From assembly GCF_000284015.1 (NCBI RefSeq), contig NC_016943.1, forward strand, positions 3,017,541 to 3,081,540: a DNA stretch of 64,000 nucleotides, in the 5' to 3' direction. This document shows, one piece after another, positions 9,059 to 18,630 of the stretch (positions are counted from its first letter, which is position 1; each line of letters starts with the position of its first letter). A program made the translations under genes and the position numbers. The notes beneath the pieces are model-generated. The model had not been told where the DNA came from. It searched no databases and worked only from the letters and a program-made list of their open reading frames with translations. The DNA comes from Blastococcus saxobsidens DD2 (GTDB taxonomy: Bacteria > Actinomycetota > Actinomycetes > Mycobacteriales > Geodermatophilaceae).

Positions 9059-11173
9059 CTAGGACTCATGGATCACTCCGGCCCTGAGCCCCAGGCGGAG
9101 GTACTCGTCGAACCGGGTGAGCAGGTCGGCCTCCCGCTGAGGTTCCTGGAGCCGCCGGTGCACCCCCATCTCGGACTCGTCCTCCGAGCCGCGGCGGACC
9201 GGTTCGGGGGTGCTGTCCGCGAGCCGCGTGTAGCCCGGTGCCGCGAAGGAGAGCGAGGTGAACCGCGGGACGTCGGCCGGGTCGGCGGGCGCGCAGCGGT
9301 AGCGCTCGGGAGCCCGCGATCCCGGGGGCAGGTAGCTGAACCGGGCGCAGCCGGACTGTCGGTCGGTCACCTGGACGTCGCCCAGGAGCAGGGAGTCGGA
9401 GACCTGCAGCTGGTGGGCGGCGATGGTGCCGACCACCGTGCTGGACCCGACCGACAGCGCGCCGCTCGCACCACCGGCAGACCCGATGGCCGGCAGCCCG
9501 GGGTCGCAGGCGTCCACCACGGAGTCGAGCAGGCTGATCCTGGTCCGGGGCCGCCCCACCAGGGAGCCGGTGATGCTCCGTTCCACGACCAGCTCGCAGG
9601 CGTCGCGGCCCACCTCCACCCCGACCGCCCCGGGGGTCTGCGGGGTGCCGTCCGCCGCCAGCGTGGCCCCGGGGACGACCGTGCAGTGCCGCACCGAGAG
9701 CCTGGCCAGCGAGGTCGAGGCGGGCACCACGACGGGATGCCCGAGGATCAAGAGCCCGTTGAGCTCGACCTCGGCGTCCGCACCTCCCTGCACGGTGAGC
9801 GATCCGGTCAGGGCCAGGGTGGGGCGTCGGCCGTCGGCGGCCCGCAGCGAGATGCGGGCACCCGCCGAGGCGGTGAGCGTCAGGTTCTCCGCGTACCGTC
9901 CCGAGTCCGTGATCTCGACGGTGCCAGAGCCCGCCAGGGCGTTGAGCGCGGCCTGGACGGTGGGGTGGTCCTGCGGCACCCGCAGCATCGTCGGGCCGGT
10001 GCTGCCGAACGTGTGCGCCCGGGCGTACTCGCCCCCGAAGGCGCCGCTCACCCCCGCCCGGTGGAACATCACGGTCACCGTCACGGTGCCGGCCACCGCC
10101 AGGCGGCCGAGCTCCGGGTCGATGCCGACCTTCCCGGCCGGCGGGGTGCGCATCCACCCGGAGCCGGAGTCGGCCAGGTTGAGCGCCACGACGTCCGTGG
10201 CGGGCACCGGGACACCGTCGAGCCAGATCGCCAGACTGCGCTCGGGCCCGTACAGCCGTGGCAGATCGTCCAGCAGTCTGCGGCGGGTGATCGCACCCGG
10301 CACGTTGCGCGGCTCGGCCAGGTGACTGATCTCCTCCTCGCGCTCCGGTCGCTGGACCAGCTGGCAGTCGATGCCGAGGGGGTGGAACCGGAAACCGGGG
10401 ACGCCTGCGGTGACGCTGACGTCGGCGACCGCGGGAGTCCGCTCGGTGCGCAGCGCGTGCAGGCGCCACACGAACGCGGCGATGTTGCTGATCGCAGGGC
10501 GGGCGGCCCCGGCCTCCACCGCGCGAACGTCCAGGGTCCGCGCGCCCGTGCCGAACGCCGTGCCGATCCGGTCGATGGCCGCACCGTCGCGCAACGAGGG
10601 CGTGACCGCCGCGGTGGGGCGCAGGTGATCGAGCGACTGGGTGGTCGCCAGCCGGGTGAACATCTCCGCGACCGCGGCACCGGGGTGGCCGGTGACGTCC
10701 CGGGCCAGCTGCTCGAGCATCGAGGCGGTGCCCTTGCGACGACGGAAGGCGATGGTGTGGCCGATCTCGGCCCGCCGGTCCCAGACGGCCGTCTCACCGG
10801 ACTCGGCCGGGTGCAGGAGCCGGTAGCCGATCAGGTCGCCCAGGTAGGGCAGCACCCACGGTGCCGCAGTCTCCAGGAAGAGGTCGTCGTAGAGCTGGTC
10901 GAGACTCTCCTCGAGGACCGCGACCTGGTCCCCGACCAACGCCAGGAAGGCGCCCAGCGGACCGCGGCGCAGCTTGGCCCGCAGCTCCTCCCGGCGCAGC
11001 GTGTCCTTCTCGTCGGCCGCGCCACCCAGCGCCTCCAGGGCGAGCAGCTCGGTCCGCTCGCCCGCGGTCAGCTGGTCGGGAAGCCGACCGGCGAGCTCTT
11101 CGTCGCGGATGCGGTGGATCGCCGGCAGCAGCGCGAGCAGCGTCTCGCCCGTGGTCCTGCCGTCCGTGGTCAT
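9059..11173 (-). CDS. Phage tail protein I-like baseplate protein with beta-helix domain
   Basis: This 704-residue protein starts with a region like P2 tail protein I / eCIS Afp12-type proteins: LLALLPAIHRIRDEE, then AAPWVLPYLGDLIGYR and EIGHTIAFRRRKGTASMLEQLARDVTG, a block typical of this baseplate family, at about residues 110-160. Roughly residues 390-600 look like repeated beta-strands of a right-handed parallel helix (short turns rich in Gly, Val, Asp and Ser, as in HPTVQAALNALAGSGTVEI). It overlaps the upstream J-like gene by 4 nt (ATGA) and precedes the DUF6519 gene by 45 nt. It probably links the baseplate wedge to fibres or forms a peripheral spike. Domain family is well supported; exact location is inferred. 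Confidence 0.8.
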   Translation of the reverse strand: MTTDGRTTGETLLALLPAIHRIRDEELAGRLPDQLTAGERTELLALEALGGAADEKDTLRREELRAKLRRGPLGAFLALVGDQVAVLEESLDQLYDDLFLETAAPWVLPYLGDLIGYRLLHPAESGETAVWDRRAEIGHTIAFRRRKGTASMLEQLARDVTGHPGAAVAEMFTRLATTQSLDHLRPTAAVTPSLRDGAAIDRIGTAFGTGARTLDVRAVEAGAARPAISNIAAFVWRLHALRTERTPAVADVSVTAGVPGFRFHPLGIDCQLVQRPEREEEISHLAEPRNVPGAITRRRLLDDLPRLYGPERSLAIWLDGVPVPATDVVALNLADSGSGWMRTPPAGKVGIDPELGRLAVAGTVTVTVMFHRAGVSGAFGGEYARAHTFGSTGPTMLRVPQDHPTVQAALNALAGSGTVEITDSGRYAENLTLTASAGARISLRAADGRRPTLALTGSLTVQGGADAEVELNGLLILGHPVVVPASTSLARLSVRHCTVVPGATLAADGTPQTPGAVGVEVGRDACELVVERSITGSLVGRPRTRISLLDSVVDACDPGLPAIGSAGGASGALSVGSSTVVGTIAAHQLQVSDSLLLGDVQVTDRQSGCARFSYLPPGSRAPERYRCAPADPADVPRFTSLSFAAPGYTRLADSTPEPVRRGSEDESEMGVHRRLQEPQREADLLTRFDEYLRLGLRAGVIHES

Positions 11174-13674
11174 GCCATCACCTCCACGTGCAGGTCAGGG
11201 TCGGCGAGGACCAGCAGCTCTGCGCCCAGCACGCCGGTCCCGGCCGGGTCCAGGCCACCGGGGTGAGCGGGCACTCGGTGCTGGACCTGGACAGAGGCAG
11301 GCGCATCGGTCCGGCGCAGCACGTCGACGTCCACCGCCACCACGCCCGGCGCCCGGTGCACCACCTCGACGACCTGGCCCAGGCTGGTCGGCTGACCGAG
11401 CTCGCGCGCGTCCACGGAGAAGGCGGCCAGCAGCTCCCGTCGTACGTCGGCCAGCACCAGGCCGACCAGGTGGTCGGGATGCGGCAGGACCCGCAACCAG
11501 GCCTCCAGGCCGACGGGGCGGTGGCCGAGCAGGTGCACGACGAGCCGTGCGTCCCCGTGCTCGCGCAGCGCGGCGAGCACCCGGCCGTGGGTCGGGACCG
11601 ACTCGTCGATCGTGGCGCCGTCAGGACCGGTGAGGGTCAGGACCAGGCCACGCGCCGGGCCGTGCGGCACCCAGCCGGCTGACGCCTTCGCCACCCCCGG
11701 CTGGGCCCGGGCGAAGTCCTCGGCGTCCAGCAGCGACACCACCCGGTCCAGGGTCCGCACCGTCACGGGGGCGTTGCGCCGTGCGCTCTCCAGCGGCTCC
11801 GGGTCCTCACCCCCGGTGCCCGGCGACGGGTTGAGCACCGAGGCGACGCCGAGCGGTCGGGACAGCAGGGTGGTGAGCTGAGCGGTACGCACGTTGCCCG
11901 CGGCACCCAGCCCGGTGCGGTGCTGCACCCGGACGTTCGCCTGACCGGTCGGGAGCCGGGCCCCCTCGACCCCGTCTCCGAACCGGACCACGGTCGTGCC
12001 CTCGTCGGAGGTCTCCAGCACGTGGACCCGTTCGCCGGGACCCGCACCGAACAAGGTCTCCCGGCGGTGCCAGACCACGTCCTCGACCCGTACCTCGAGA
12101 GCGGCATCGAGTCCCGCGTCGGTGGCCAGCCAGGTCAGCGGCCGGTGGTTGAGGACGAACCACTGACCGGGCACCCTTGCGTCGCCGCTGCCCAGGATCT
12201 GCCCGACGCCCGCGCCCTCTGTCGCGGCTGCGACGTTGGCGTTGATCCGCGCCAGGACCCGGTCGTACGAGCGCTGCAAGGGCCTGCCGAGCCGGACGGT
12301 CGTGGTGGGTGGGCCGTCCACCGGGAGGTTCACCACCACCGCGTCGGGCGCGTCGTCGACCAGGACCACCTCGGACTCCTCGGGCGCTCCCGGCCGCGCA
12401 CCGTGCAGCGGGCCGAGTACTGCCAGGGCCTGGCCGGGGGCCAGCTCGAGCGCTCCGAGGAGCTCGATCTCCTCGTCCGCCAGACCTGTTGTCAGCGGGT
12501 CCGCGGCCAGCGGCAGCTCCTCGCTCTGGGCCAGCACCAGCAGCGAGCGCCGGTCGAACGTCGACGGGTCCAGGTCGGAGTCCAGCGAGATCCTGGTCGC
12601 CTTGCTGCTCACCCCGAAGGCGCTCAGCGAAGGGTTGGTGACCTCCTTGATCCGGGCCAGATGCTGGGCACTCCCCTGGCGGACCAGAGCCCAGCCGTCC
12701 GCGACGACCTGGGGGTGGACCTGGTCGAGGTCGAGCTGACCCTTGCTGAGCCCGAAGGTCGTCCACTGCCAGGGGGTCACCGTGGTGTCGACGAGGTCGT
12801 GCAGGGTCGCGGTGGGGATGGCGAGCAGTCGGGGATCGGGCGCGTTGTGCCCGAAGACCGCCGCGCGCAGGCGCAGCACGTGCACCTCCATTCCGGCCAC
12901 CGGCAGGGCCGGCAGGGCCGGCTCCCACGTGACCCGGGTGCGCTCCCCGGTCGCCTCCTCGACTGCGGACTCGAGCGTGCGTGCAGCCCACTCCGTGCTG
13001 GAGCTGGTGGTCTGCCGCTGGGCACCGAGGAACAGCAGCACGTCGCCACGCTGAAGCCGGTGACCGGTGCCCGCCAGGTGCAACGAGGTGCGAGCCGCCA
13101 GGGAGGCCGGCCAGCTGCTGTTCACCGGCGCGACCGCGTTGTTCTCGGCACGGGCCTCGATCTCCGTGACGGTCTCGAAGGTCACCGGGGCCTCGTCCTG
13201 CCCCGGCACGCTCTGCACGGCGGTGCCCACCGGCACCCGCACCGGCCGGGGTGGCACGTACGGCACGGTGACCGGCGCCTCGACGGTGAAGGCCAGCCAG
13301 GCGTCGGCCGCCACACCGGGTGCCGGACGGTAGCCGATGAGGCGCGACAGCTCGACCACCGAGAGCCGCTCGGTCGCGGTCCGCAGGTAGTGCTCCTGAG
13401 CGATCCTCCCGGTGTAGAAGGTGAGGACGTCCGCCATCACCGCGAAGCCGTCGGCCAGCGCGATGGTCAGGTCCGCGTCGTCGCGGGCCCCGAGGCCCGA
13501 CAGGGCAGGCAGCCCGTGGTCGGCCAGCCCTCGGAGGATCGCCTGCTTGGTGGAACCGTGCCGGGCCACCCGGTACTCCAGGCTGGTCAGGCCCGGGGCG
13601 CTCTCGACCGGCTCCGGCGTCGCCGACCGGCTCGTCCCGCATCCACACGCACCACCGCATCCACACCCGCCCAC
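11170..13674 (-). CDS. Baseplate assembly protein, gp6/J-like (second copy)
   Basis: This 834-residue protein is related to the Afp11/gp6/J baseplate wedge family. It has LTIALADGFAVMADVLTFYTGRIAQEHYLRTATERLSVVELSRLIGYRP-type sequence early (residues about 70-130), and GDGVEGARLPTGQANV and TVRTLDRVVSLLDAEDFARAQPGV-type segments in the C-terminal half. The first 14 residues are almost only Gly and Cys with four cysteines spaced as C-x-C and C-x-C, an unusual metal-binding-like tail. Start is GTG 13674 with GAGGAGG upstream, 25 nt after the first J-like gene. Two divergent J-like proteins are common in actinobacterial injection systems and probably form the heteromeric wedge together. Confidence 0.85.
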   Translation of the reverse strand: MGGCGCGGACGCGTSRSATPEPVESAPGLTSLEYRVARHGSTKQAILRGLADHGLPALSGLGARDDADLTIALADGFAVMADVLTFYTGRIAQEHYLRTATERLSVVELSRLIGYRPAPGVAADAWLAFTVEAPVTVPYVPPRPVRVPVGTAVQSVPGQDEAPVTFETVTEIEARAENNAVAPVNSSWPASLAARTSLHLAGTGHRLQRGDVLLFLGAQRQTTSSSTEWAARTLESAVEEATGERTRVTWEPALPALPVAGMEVHVLRLRAAVFGHNAPDPRLLAIPTATLHDLVDTTVTPWQWTTFGLSKGQLDLDQVHPQVVADGWALVRQGSAQHLARIKEVTNPSLSAFGVSSKATRISLDSDLDPSTFDRRSLLVLAQSEELPLAADPLTTGLADEEIELLGALELAPGQALAVLGPLHGARPGAPEESEVVLVDDAPDAVVVNLPVDGPPTTTVRLGRPLQRSYDRVLARINANVAAATEGAGVGQILGSGDARVPGQWFVLNHRPLTWLATDAGLDAALEVRVEDVVWHRRETLFGAGPGERVHVLETSDEGTTVVRFGDGVEGARLPTGQANVRVQHRTGLGAAGNVRTAQLTTLLSRPLGVASVLNPSPGTGGEDPEPLESARRNAPVTVRTLDRVVSLLDAEDFARAQPGVAKASAGWVPHGPARGLVLTLTGPDGATIDESVPTHGRVLAALREHGDARLVVHLLGHRPVGLEAWLRVLPHPDHLVGLVLADVRRELLAAFSVDARELGQPTSLGQVVEVVHRAPGVVAVDVDVLRRTDAPASVQVQHRVPAHPGGLDPAGTGVLGAELLVLADPDLHVEVMA

Positions 13675-13699
13675 CGCACGTCCTCCTCTCGCTCGCTCA

Positions 13700-16243
13700 T
13701 CACGTGCCGCCGTGCAGGACCAGCCGGAGCACCCCGTGCTCGGGGAAGTCCGGATCGTTCTCCAGCCGGGCCACCTCGAGCCGCCCCATCAGCAGGCGTC
13801 CGTCCTGCAGGCCCAGGGGCGATGGCGAGCCGAGTCGCCCGAAGACCCTGGCCCGCACCGACTCCACGCCGGGAACGGCGCTCGCGGCCGCCAGCACCGG
13901 GGAGAGGTGCACCGGTTGGCCGAACGTGAAGGAGTCGGGGTGGAACAGACCGCGGCTGCCGTCACCGGCCTCGACCGCGGAGAACCGGGCGCCGAGGCGG
14001 CGGCGGACGTCGGCGCGGAAGTACTCCGGCGCCACGCACACCTCGAGCTCCAGCTCCAGGGCGACGAACCTCGGGCCGTCCACCTCCAGGTCGTGACCGG
14101 CGGCACGGAACGGCTCGACGTGCTCCCGCAGCCGCTTCTCCAGCGCAGCGTCCAGGACCGTCTCCCCGGCGGGGTCGACGGTCAGGAAGACCGTGTGCCA
14201 GCTGCCGGTCCAGCGCATCTCGGCCGCGGCCCGCTGCACGCCGGGCATCGCGACCGCCACCCGTTCGTAGTCGGCCGGGGTGACCGCGCGCTGCTGGGTG
14301 CGGAAGGCCTCCGGAGCCCGGCGGCGTACCTGTGCGATCGTCTCGGGAGCGGTGCCGCCGTACGCCGGGAGCGGGTTGCGCACCCCCGCCACGCGGGCAT
14401 CGAGGGTGACCACGTGGCCGACGGCGTCGGTCCCCACGTTCCCCTCCACGCCGTTGCCGACCCGGTACGTCCCGGAGAACGCCTCCGCCACCCGGGGCGG
14501 ACGTCCGTGGCCGTGGGCGCCGAACCGCAGGTGGCACGACCCGTCGGCCTCGACCTCGGCCACCAGGTGGGGGTCCTCCGCCCCGGAGTCGAGCAGGTCC
14601 GGGACGGCCGTCCACTCGGTGCTGTCGGCCTCCAGCGTGCTGGTGGGCGTCAGCTCGGGTCGCGTGGTGGCCGGGTCGCTGCGAACCGCCGCGGCGGCCG
14701 GCGCATCCGGGTCGAACCGCAGCCGCTGCCGCTCGCCGTCGTCGCGGCGGACCGACGTGGTGGCGGCCTGGGTGAGCGGCCCCTCGGCCAGCTCCGGCCG
14801 GTACCTGCCGGTCGTCACCTGCCCCAGCCGCTCGGTGACCGTGCGACCGTGGTCGGCCAGCACCATGTTGCCCCAGGCCTCGCTGCCGCTCGAGACCGCC
14901 GGCCGACCCGCGGCGATGTCGCCGGAGGAGGTGACGCACAGACTGAACGGCAACGCGTCCTCCGCCGCCCAGGCCACCCGGGTGACCCTCGTGCCGGTGA
15001 GCGGATCCGTGATCGGCGCCCCGCCGTCGAACGCCTCGGCCTCGACCACCCTGACCGGGTGCCGCAGCGTCGGGTCGGCGTCCGCCTCCAGGCCGGTGAC
15101 GGCGCTGCGGGTCTGGGCCAGCACCAGCACGTCGCCCGGTTCCAGGTCCGGGAAATGGCCCGCCAGGGCCGCCTCGCGGGTCCCGGTGGCCAGGGCGAAC
15201 TCCGGCAGTCCCCAGTCGTACAGGCCCATCGCGTCGTGGGCGGCGAAGAGCCGCAACGGCGGTGCGGGCACTGCCCGGTCGAGGCTGGCGACCATCGGCT
15301 CGAACCACTGGGCCCCGGACGAGAACGCCACCGTCTCCTCCCGGGAGCCCGGGGTGATCCGGTCCGGAAGACCCGGCACCCGGGTGAGGAAGGTGAGTTC
15401 GGAGGGAGCAGGCGACAGGTCGGCCGTGACGCGCACCTGCACCCAGGTGCGGGCGTTGCACCCGTCGTGCATGGCGTAGTCGACCAGCCGGGCGTGCCGG
15501 CGCACCGAGCGCCGCAACCGGGCGGTCGCCAGATAGGCCTCGGTCGCGACCGCGTCCTGCTGGTAGCTGAGCCGGTCGCCGGTCCAGGCGAAGAGCTCGA
15601 CCAACGTCACCGCGAGGTCGGCCGGGCTGCGGTCCCCCCACTCCGGGCTCAGCAGGGAGACCCTGTCCAGCATCAGGCGCCGGAAGGTGGAGTAGTCCTT
15701 GGCCAGCCGGTCCAGTCCGGGCTCCGGTTGGTGGGTACCGACGCAGACGTGGCCGAGACGACAGTCCAGGTCGGTGGGGCAGTCGACCGTGAAGGAGAAA
15801 TCGATCCCGTGCAGCAGCGGGTCGAAGCCCACCGGTGGGCGTCGGTCGACGGCCGAACGGACGAGGTCGAGGCGGTAACGGGAGGTGTCGCCCGAGGAGG
15901 TGGCGCGCACGGTCACGCGGTCGGTCCCGATGGACAGCACCGCAACCATCGGGGCCGGGATCCGCTGTCCGCCGCTGATGCTGATCCCGGAGGCCGTCAG
16001 TGCCGCCTGGTGTGTGGCGGTGAGCGGGTTGACGAAGTGGAGGACGAGCTTGCGCTGCCACAGCAGCTGGTCGCGGTGCGGCCCGGCGGGCAGAGCGGCG
16101 TAGGTCGCCTGCTCGTCGGCAGGGAGCTCGCCGGGGACCAGGTCGGCCACCTCCAGCCAGTCCATCGCGTTGAGCTGCGGATGGCCGGTCACCGCAGCAC
16201 GCCTGGCCTCGGCGTCGGCGCACCTGAAGAGCAGCGGGTCCAT
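13700..16243 (-). CDS. Baseplate assembly protein, gp6/J-like (first copy)
   Basis: This 847-residue putative baseplate wedge protein starts at ATG 16243, overlapping the gp25 stop (ATGA). The signature region SPADLAVTLVELFAWTGDRLSYQQD, with YLATARLRRSVRRHARLVDY just after it (about residues 215-260), is characteristic of the putative baseplate assembly protein family of eCIS. Further on come FGAHGHGRPP, YRVGNGVEGNVG and the P2 J-like segment RAVTPADYERVAVAMPGVQRA near residue 680. It should assemble with gp25 and the second J-like protein around the central spike and trigger sheath contraction. No anomaly seen. Confidence 0.88.
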   Translation of the reverse strand: MDPLLFRCADAEARRAAVTGHPQLNAMDWLEVADLVPGELPADEQATYAALPAGPHRDQLLWQRKLVLHFVNPLTATHQAALTASGISISGGQRIPAPMVAVLSIGTDRVTVRATSSGDTSRYRLDLVRSAVDRRPPVGFDPLLHGIDFSFTVDCPTDLDCRLGHVCVGTHQPEPGLDRLAKDYSTFRRLMLDRVSLLSPEWGDRSPADLAVTLVELFAWTGDRLSYQQDAVATEAYLATARLRRSVRRHARLVDYAMHDGCNARTWVQVRVTADLSPAPSELTFLTRVPGLPDRITPGSREETVAFSSGAQWFEPMVASLDRAVPAPPLRLFAAHDAMGLYDWGLPEFALATGTREAALAGHFPDLEPGDVLVLAQTRSAVTGLEADADPTLRHPVRVVEAEAFDGGAPITDPLTGTRVTRVAWAAEDALPFSLCVTSSGDIAAGRPAVSSGSEAWGNMVLADHGRTVTERLGQVTTGRYRPELAEGPLTQAATTSVRRDDGERQRLRFDPDAPAAAAVRSDPATTRPELTPTSTLEADSTEWTAVPDLLDSGAEDPHLVAEVEADGSCHLRFGAHGHGRPPRVAEAFSGTYRVGNGVEGNVGTDAVGHVVTLDARVAGVRNPLPAYGGTAPETIAQVRRRAPEAFRTQQRAVTPADYERVAVAMPGVQRAAAEMRWTGSWHTVFLTVDPAGETVLDAALEKRLREHVEPFRAAGHDLEVDGPRFVALELELEVCVAPEYFRADVRRRLGARFSAVEAGDGSRGLFHPDSFTFGQPVHLSPVLAAASAVPGVESVRARVFGRLGSPSPLGLQDGRLLMGRLEVARLENDPDFPEHGVLRLVLHGGT

Positions 16244-16605
16244 CAGCCTGTCCCTCGGCGCTCGAAGATCTCGGTGTGGGTCTCGCCGGTGCGGTTCTCC
16301 TGGAACGTGACCTGGATCCTCGACGTGGAGTCGTGGGAGGTCACCTCGACCTGCTCCACCTGGATCAGGTCCCCGAGCCACTGCTGGAGTGCGGAGCGGA
16401 CCAGGAACTCGGTGGTGGCCGACAGCTCGTCGCCCAGACCGTCGAAGGGCAGCTGACCCAGGCCCGAACCGAACGTGGGCCGGTTGAGCCGCTCGCCCGG
16501 CCGGGTCATCAGGACCTGCTCGACCAGACCGCGCAGCCACACCGCGTGGGAGGCGCTCGCGGTGCGGCGCCGGCCGTCGAACCGGTAGGGATGCTCCAGG
16601 TGCAC
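16243..16605 (-). CDS. gp25-like baseplate wedge protein
   Basis: This 120-residue protein has the normal length for GPW/gp25 proteins. LEHPYRFDGRRRTAS at the N-terminus, LVEQVLMTRPGERLNRPTFGSGL in the middle (with the conserved EQxL-TxPGER-P-G-GL pattern) and LGDLIQVEQVEV toward the end are diagnostic. In T4 and R-type systems gp25 is the universal wedge component where sheath polymerisation is nucleated. Start is GTG 16605; its AGGAG overlaps the TAG stop of the PAAR-like gene, so expression is probably coupled. Confidence 0.92.
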   Translation of the reverse strand: MHLEHPYRFDGRRRTASASHAVWLRGLVEQVLMTRPGERLNRPTFGSGLGQLPFDGLGDELSATTEFLVRSALQQWLGDLIQVEQVEVTSHDSTSRIQVTFQENRTGETHTEIFERRGTG

Positions 16606-16614
16606 GGTGGTCTC

Positions 16615-16935
16615 CTAGGTCGCGATCACGCGGGTCTGGGCGGAGACCGGCAGCAGGGGCGTACCGGTGGGGACACAGGTCGAGCTGCTCGTCTGCAGGA
16701 CGACGGGTTGGCCCAGGACCATCACCCGGGTCGCCCCGACCGTCCACTGCCCGGTGGCGCACGGGCCGTTGCCGCCGGTGGGCACGAACGGACAGCCGGC
16801 GACCGTCCAGGGTGCCGGGAGCGTCGCCACGGGCATCCCCGAGACGGTGACCCGGGCCATCGGCGCGGACGGCGTGGCTTGGCCGCCGTGGGTGCAGGTC
16901 ACCACGGCTCCGCTGTGCAGGATCGGCCCGGGCAT
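16615..16935 (-). CDS. PAAR-like spike-tip protein
   Basis: This 106-residue protein resembles the DUF4280/PAAR-like tip proteins of eCIS. It begins with MPGPILHSGAVVTCTHGG, containing Cys-x-His, and later carries more cysteines (AGCPFV, GPCATG, STCVP) and two motif repeats, VTVSGMPVATL and VMVLGQPVVLQ, typical of the small beta-prism. It would cap the VgrG-like spike encoded just upstream (1-nt gap) and help pierce membranes. Function from family and position; confidence is high. Confidence 0.85.
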   Translation of the reverse strand: MPGPILHSGAVVTCTHGGQATPSAPMARVTVSGMPVATLPAPWTVAGCPFVPTGGNGPCATGQWTVGATRVMVLGQPVVLQTSSSTCVPTGTPLLPVSAQTRVIAT

Positions 16936-16936
16936 C

Positions 16937-17494
16937 TCACACCACCGTCAGCGCGCCGTTGTTGACCGTCACGGTCGGCCCGGTCATCACGATGGAGGCG
17001 CCCTTGCCGTTCTGGATGTAGATGCCGGTGTCGTTGACGATCAGGGTGGCGCCGGTGGCGCTCTTGAGCATGATCCCGCCGGTGGGGCCCGGCAGGTCGG
17101 AGATGGCGAGGGTCTGCTGGCCGGCGGTCTGCAGCACGATGCTGGGGGATACCGGGAGCCCGGCCTTGGCCAGGGTCGGCGGGTCCGCCGGGGTGCCCCA
17201 CCGGCAGCCGGTCCAGATCGGGCGCGACGGGTCACCGGCCTCGAACTCGACCCACACCCCCGCCCCCGTCGGCGGCACGAACCAGGCGCCCATCGGCGTA
17301 CCGGTGGGGCCGGCGAGCGGCACGCACGCCTCGGCCCAGCTCGACGGCACCAGGCCGAGCACGTCGGGCACGGCGACCAGGAGCCGCCCCAGGCCCTTGG
17401 GGTCGATGTTGTTGACCACCGTTCCGCGGTACTTGCCGTACCAGGTCCTGGTCCCGGCCGGATTCGACGTGCTGGGCGTCATCTGGGCTGTCAT
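16937..17494 (-). CDS. VgrG/gp5-like baseplate spike protein
   Basis: This 185-residue protein has an N-terminal OB-fold of the Phage_base_V/gp5 type (YGKYRGTVVNNIDPKGLGRLLVAVPDV, residues about 20-45; then GAWFVPPTGAGVWVEFE and RPIWTGCRW) and a C-terminal stretch of short beta-strand repeats (LIVNDTGIYIQNG, IVMTGPTVTVNNG) expected of the trimeric needle. It follows the hub gene by 8 nt. ATG 17494 is preceded by GAGGAG. The spike is short compared with VgrG, as usual in eCIS, where hub and spike are separate genes. Confidence 0.9.
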   Translation of the reverse strand: MTAQMTPSTSNPAGTRTWYGKYRGTVVNNIDPKGLGRLLVAVPDVLGLVPSSWAEACVPLAGPTGTPMGAWFVPPTGAGVWVEFEAGDPSRPIWTGCRWGTPADPPTLAKAGLPVSPSIVLQTAGQQTLAISDLPGPTGGIMLKSATGATLIVNDTGIYIQNGKGASIVMTGPTVTVNNGALTVV

Positions 17495-17502
17495 GTCGCT
17501 CC

Positions 17503-18630
17503 TCAACCGACCGGCACCACGGGGGTCGGCGAGATCAGCCCGTCCCGCGAGAGCGTGAAGGACTGCTTGTAGGAACTCGGGGTGAGCTCGTGGGTGACGG
17601 TGTTGACGTAGTAGAGGCCGTCGTAGGCCAGGCCGGCACCGCGTACGCCGACCAGCTGGCGGGCGCGCAGGGGCCGGCCGTAGGTGGCGACGTCGAGGGT
17701 GCCGTTGGCGGTGATCGCGTCCGAGGAGCGCATCAGGTCGCCGAGGATCCGCTTGGCGGCCTCGGCGGGCTCGAGGTGGCCACCCTGAGCGAACTCCACC
17801 CGGGCCGGCGGCGTCGGGCGCAGCCCCAGCGGCGGGCGGACCACGCTGATGTCGGGCACCGGGATCGGCACCGGCACCTTGTGGGTGATCGGGTCGAAGA
17901 TCGTGTAGACGGTGACCTTTTTGGCCCTGCCGTCCAGCGAGATCGAGAGCGAGTCGACGTTGGTGGCCTCGTCCAGGTCGACGCTGAGCGCGGGTTGTGG
18001 GATCGGGACCCGGACGTCGGGGCCGAAGTAGGCGATGCTCGTGCCGGGCATCGGTCCGGGTTCGAGGTAGAAGACGTAGCCGCAGCGCTCGGCGTGCTGG
18101 CGGATGTAGTCCAGGTCGGTGCCGGTGTGGGTGTCGAAGCCGTCGAGCGGGTTGCGCAGCGCGCTCACGATCGGCGGGATCACCACGGGTGCGATGCCGA
18201 GGACGGCGTACTTGGCGAGGATCGCGTAGAGCTGGGCGACCTCGGGCATCGCCGGGTAGCGCATGAACGGCATCTCGACCAGGTCCATCAGCACCGAGAG
18301 GTCCTCGCCGATGATGCTCAGCGTCGATCCGCCCGGGGTGTTGGAGGGAGTGACCTCGTGGTGGGTGACCACCCCGTCCACCAGCACGTGCGGGAGTCCC
18401 CGGATCGTGACCACGATGACGACCCGGGTGACGATCGGGTCCAGGTAGCCGGCCGGCAGCAGGATTCGGGTGAGGTCGGAGGTGCGCCCTGCCTCCATCA
18501 CGATCTGGAAGCCGGTCAGGGCGGCACCGGTGCTCACGCGTACCGAGACGACGGACTCCATCACGCTGCGAAGGGCCGGCAGCGGGACACCGGGGCCGAT
18601 CAGCAGGGTGAGGTCCGCGGACTCGATCAC
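17503..18630 (-). CDS. Baseplate hub protein, gp27/gpD (late control D)-like
   Basis: This 375-residue protein is placed as the trimeric hub between tube and spike, like Afp8 N-terminal half/gp27/gpD. Visible hallmarks are FQIVMEAGR near residue 45, LVDGVVTHHEVTPSNTPGGSTLSIIGEDLSVLMDL (residues about 90-125), the FDTHTGTDLDYIRQHAERCGYVFYLEPG block typical of gpD-like hubs, and YDGLYYVNTVTHELTPSSYKQSFTLSRDG at the end. Start GTG 18630 overlaps the preceding stop (GTGA). Its adjacency to the OB-fold spike gene supports a split VgrG arrangement. Confidence 0.87.
   Translation of the reverse strand: MIESADLTLLIGPGVPLPALRSVMESVVSVRVSTGAALTGFQIVMEAGRTSDLTRILLPAGYLDPIVTRVVIVVTIRGLPHVLVDGVVTHHEVTPSNTPGGSTLSIIGEDLSVLMDLVEMPFMRYPAMPEVAQLYAILAKYAVLGIAPVVIPPIVSALRNPLDGFDTHTGTDLDYIRQHAERCGYVFYLEPGPMPGTSIAYFGPDVRVPIPQPALSVDLDEATNVDSLSISLDGRAKKVTVYTIFDPITHKVPVPIPVPDISVVRPPLGLRPTPPARVEFAQGGHLEPAEAAKRILGDLMRSSDAITANGTLDVATYGRPLRARQLVGVRGAGLAYDGLYYVNTVTHELTPSSYKQSFTLSRDGLISPTPVVPVG

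Noticed and set aside
7007..16456. Very long plus-strand open frames opposite the eCIS genes (up to more than 1000 codons)
   Set aside because: They are antisense frames kept open by high third-position GC. Their translations are low-complexity Arg/Pro/Gly/Ala text without motifs, while the minus strand encodes recognisable baseplate proteins.
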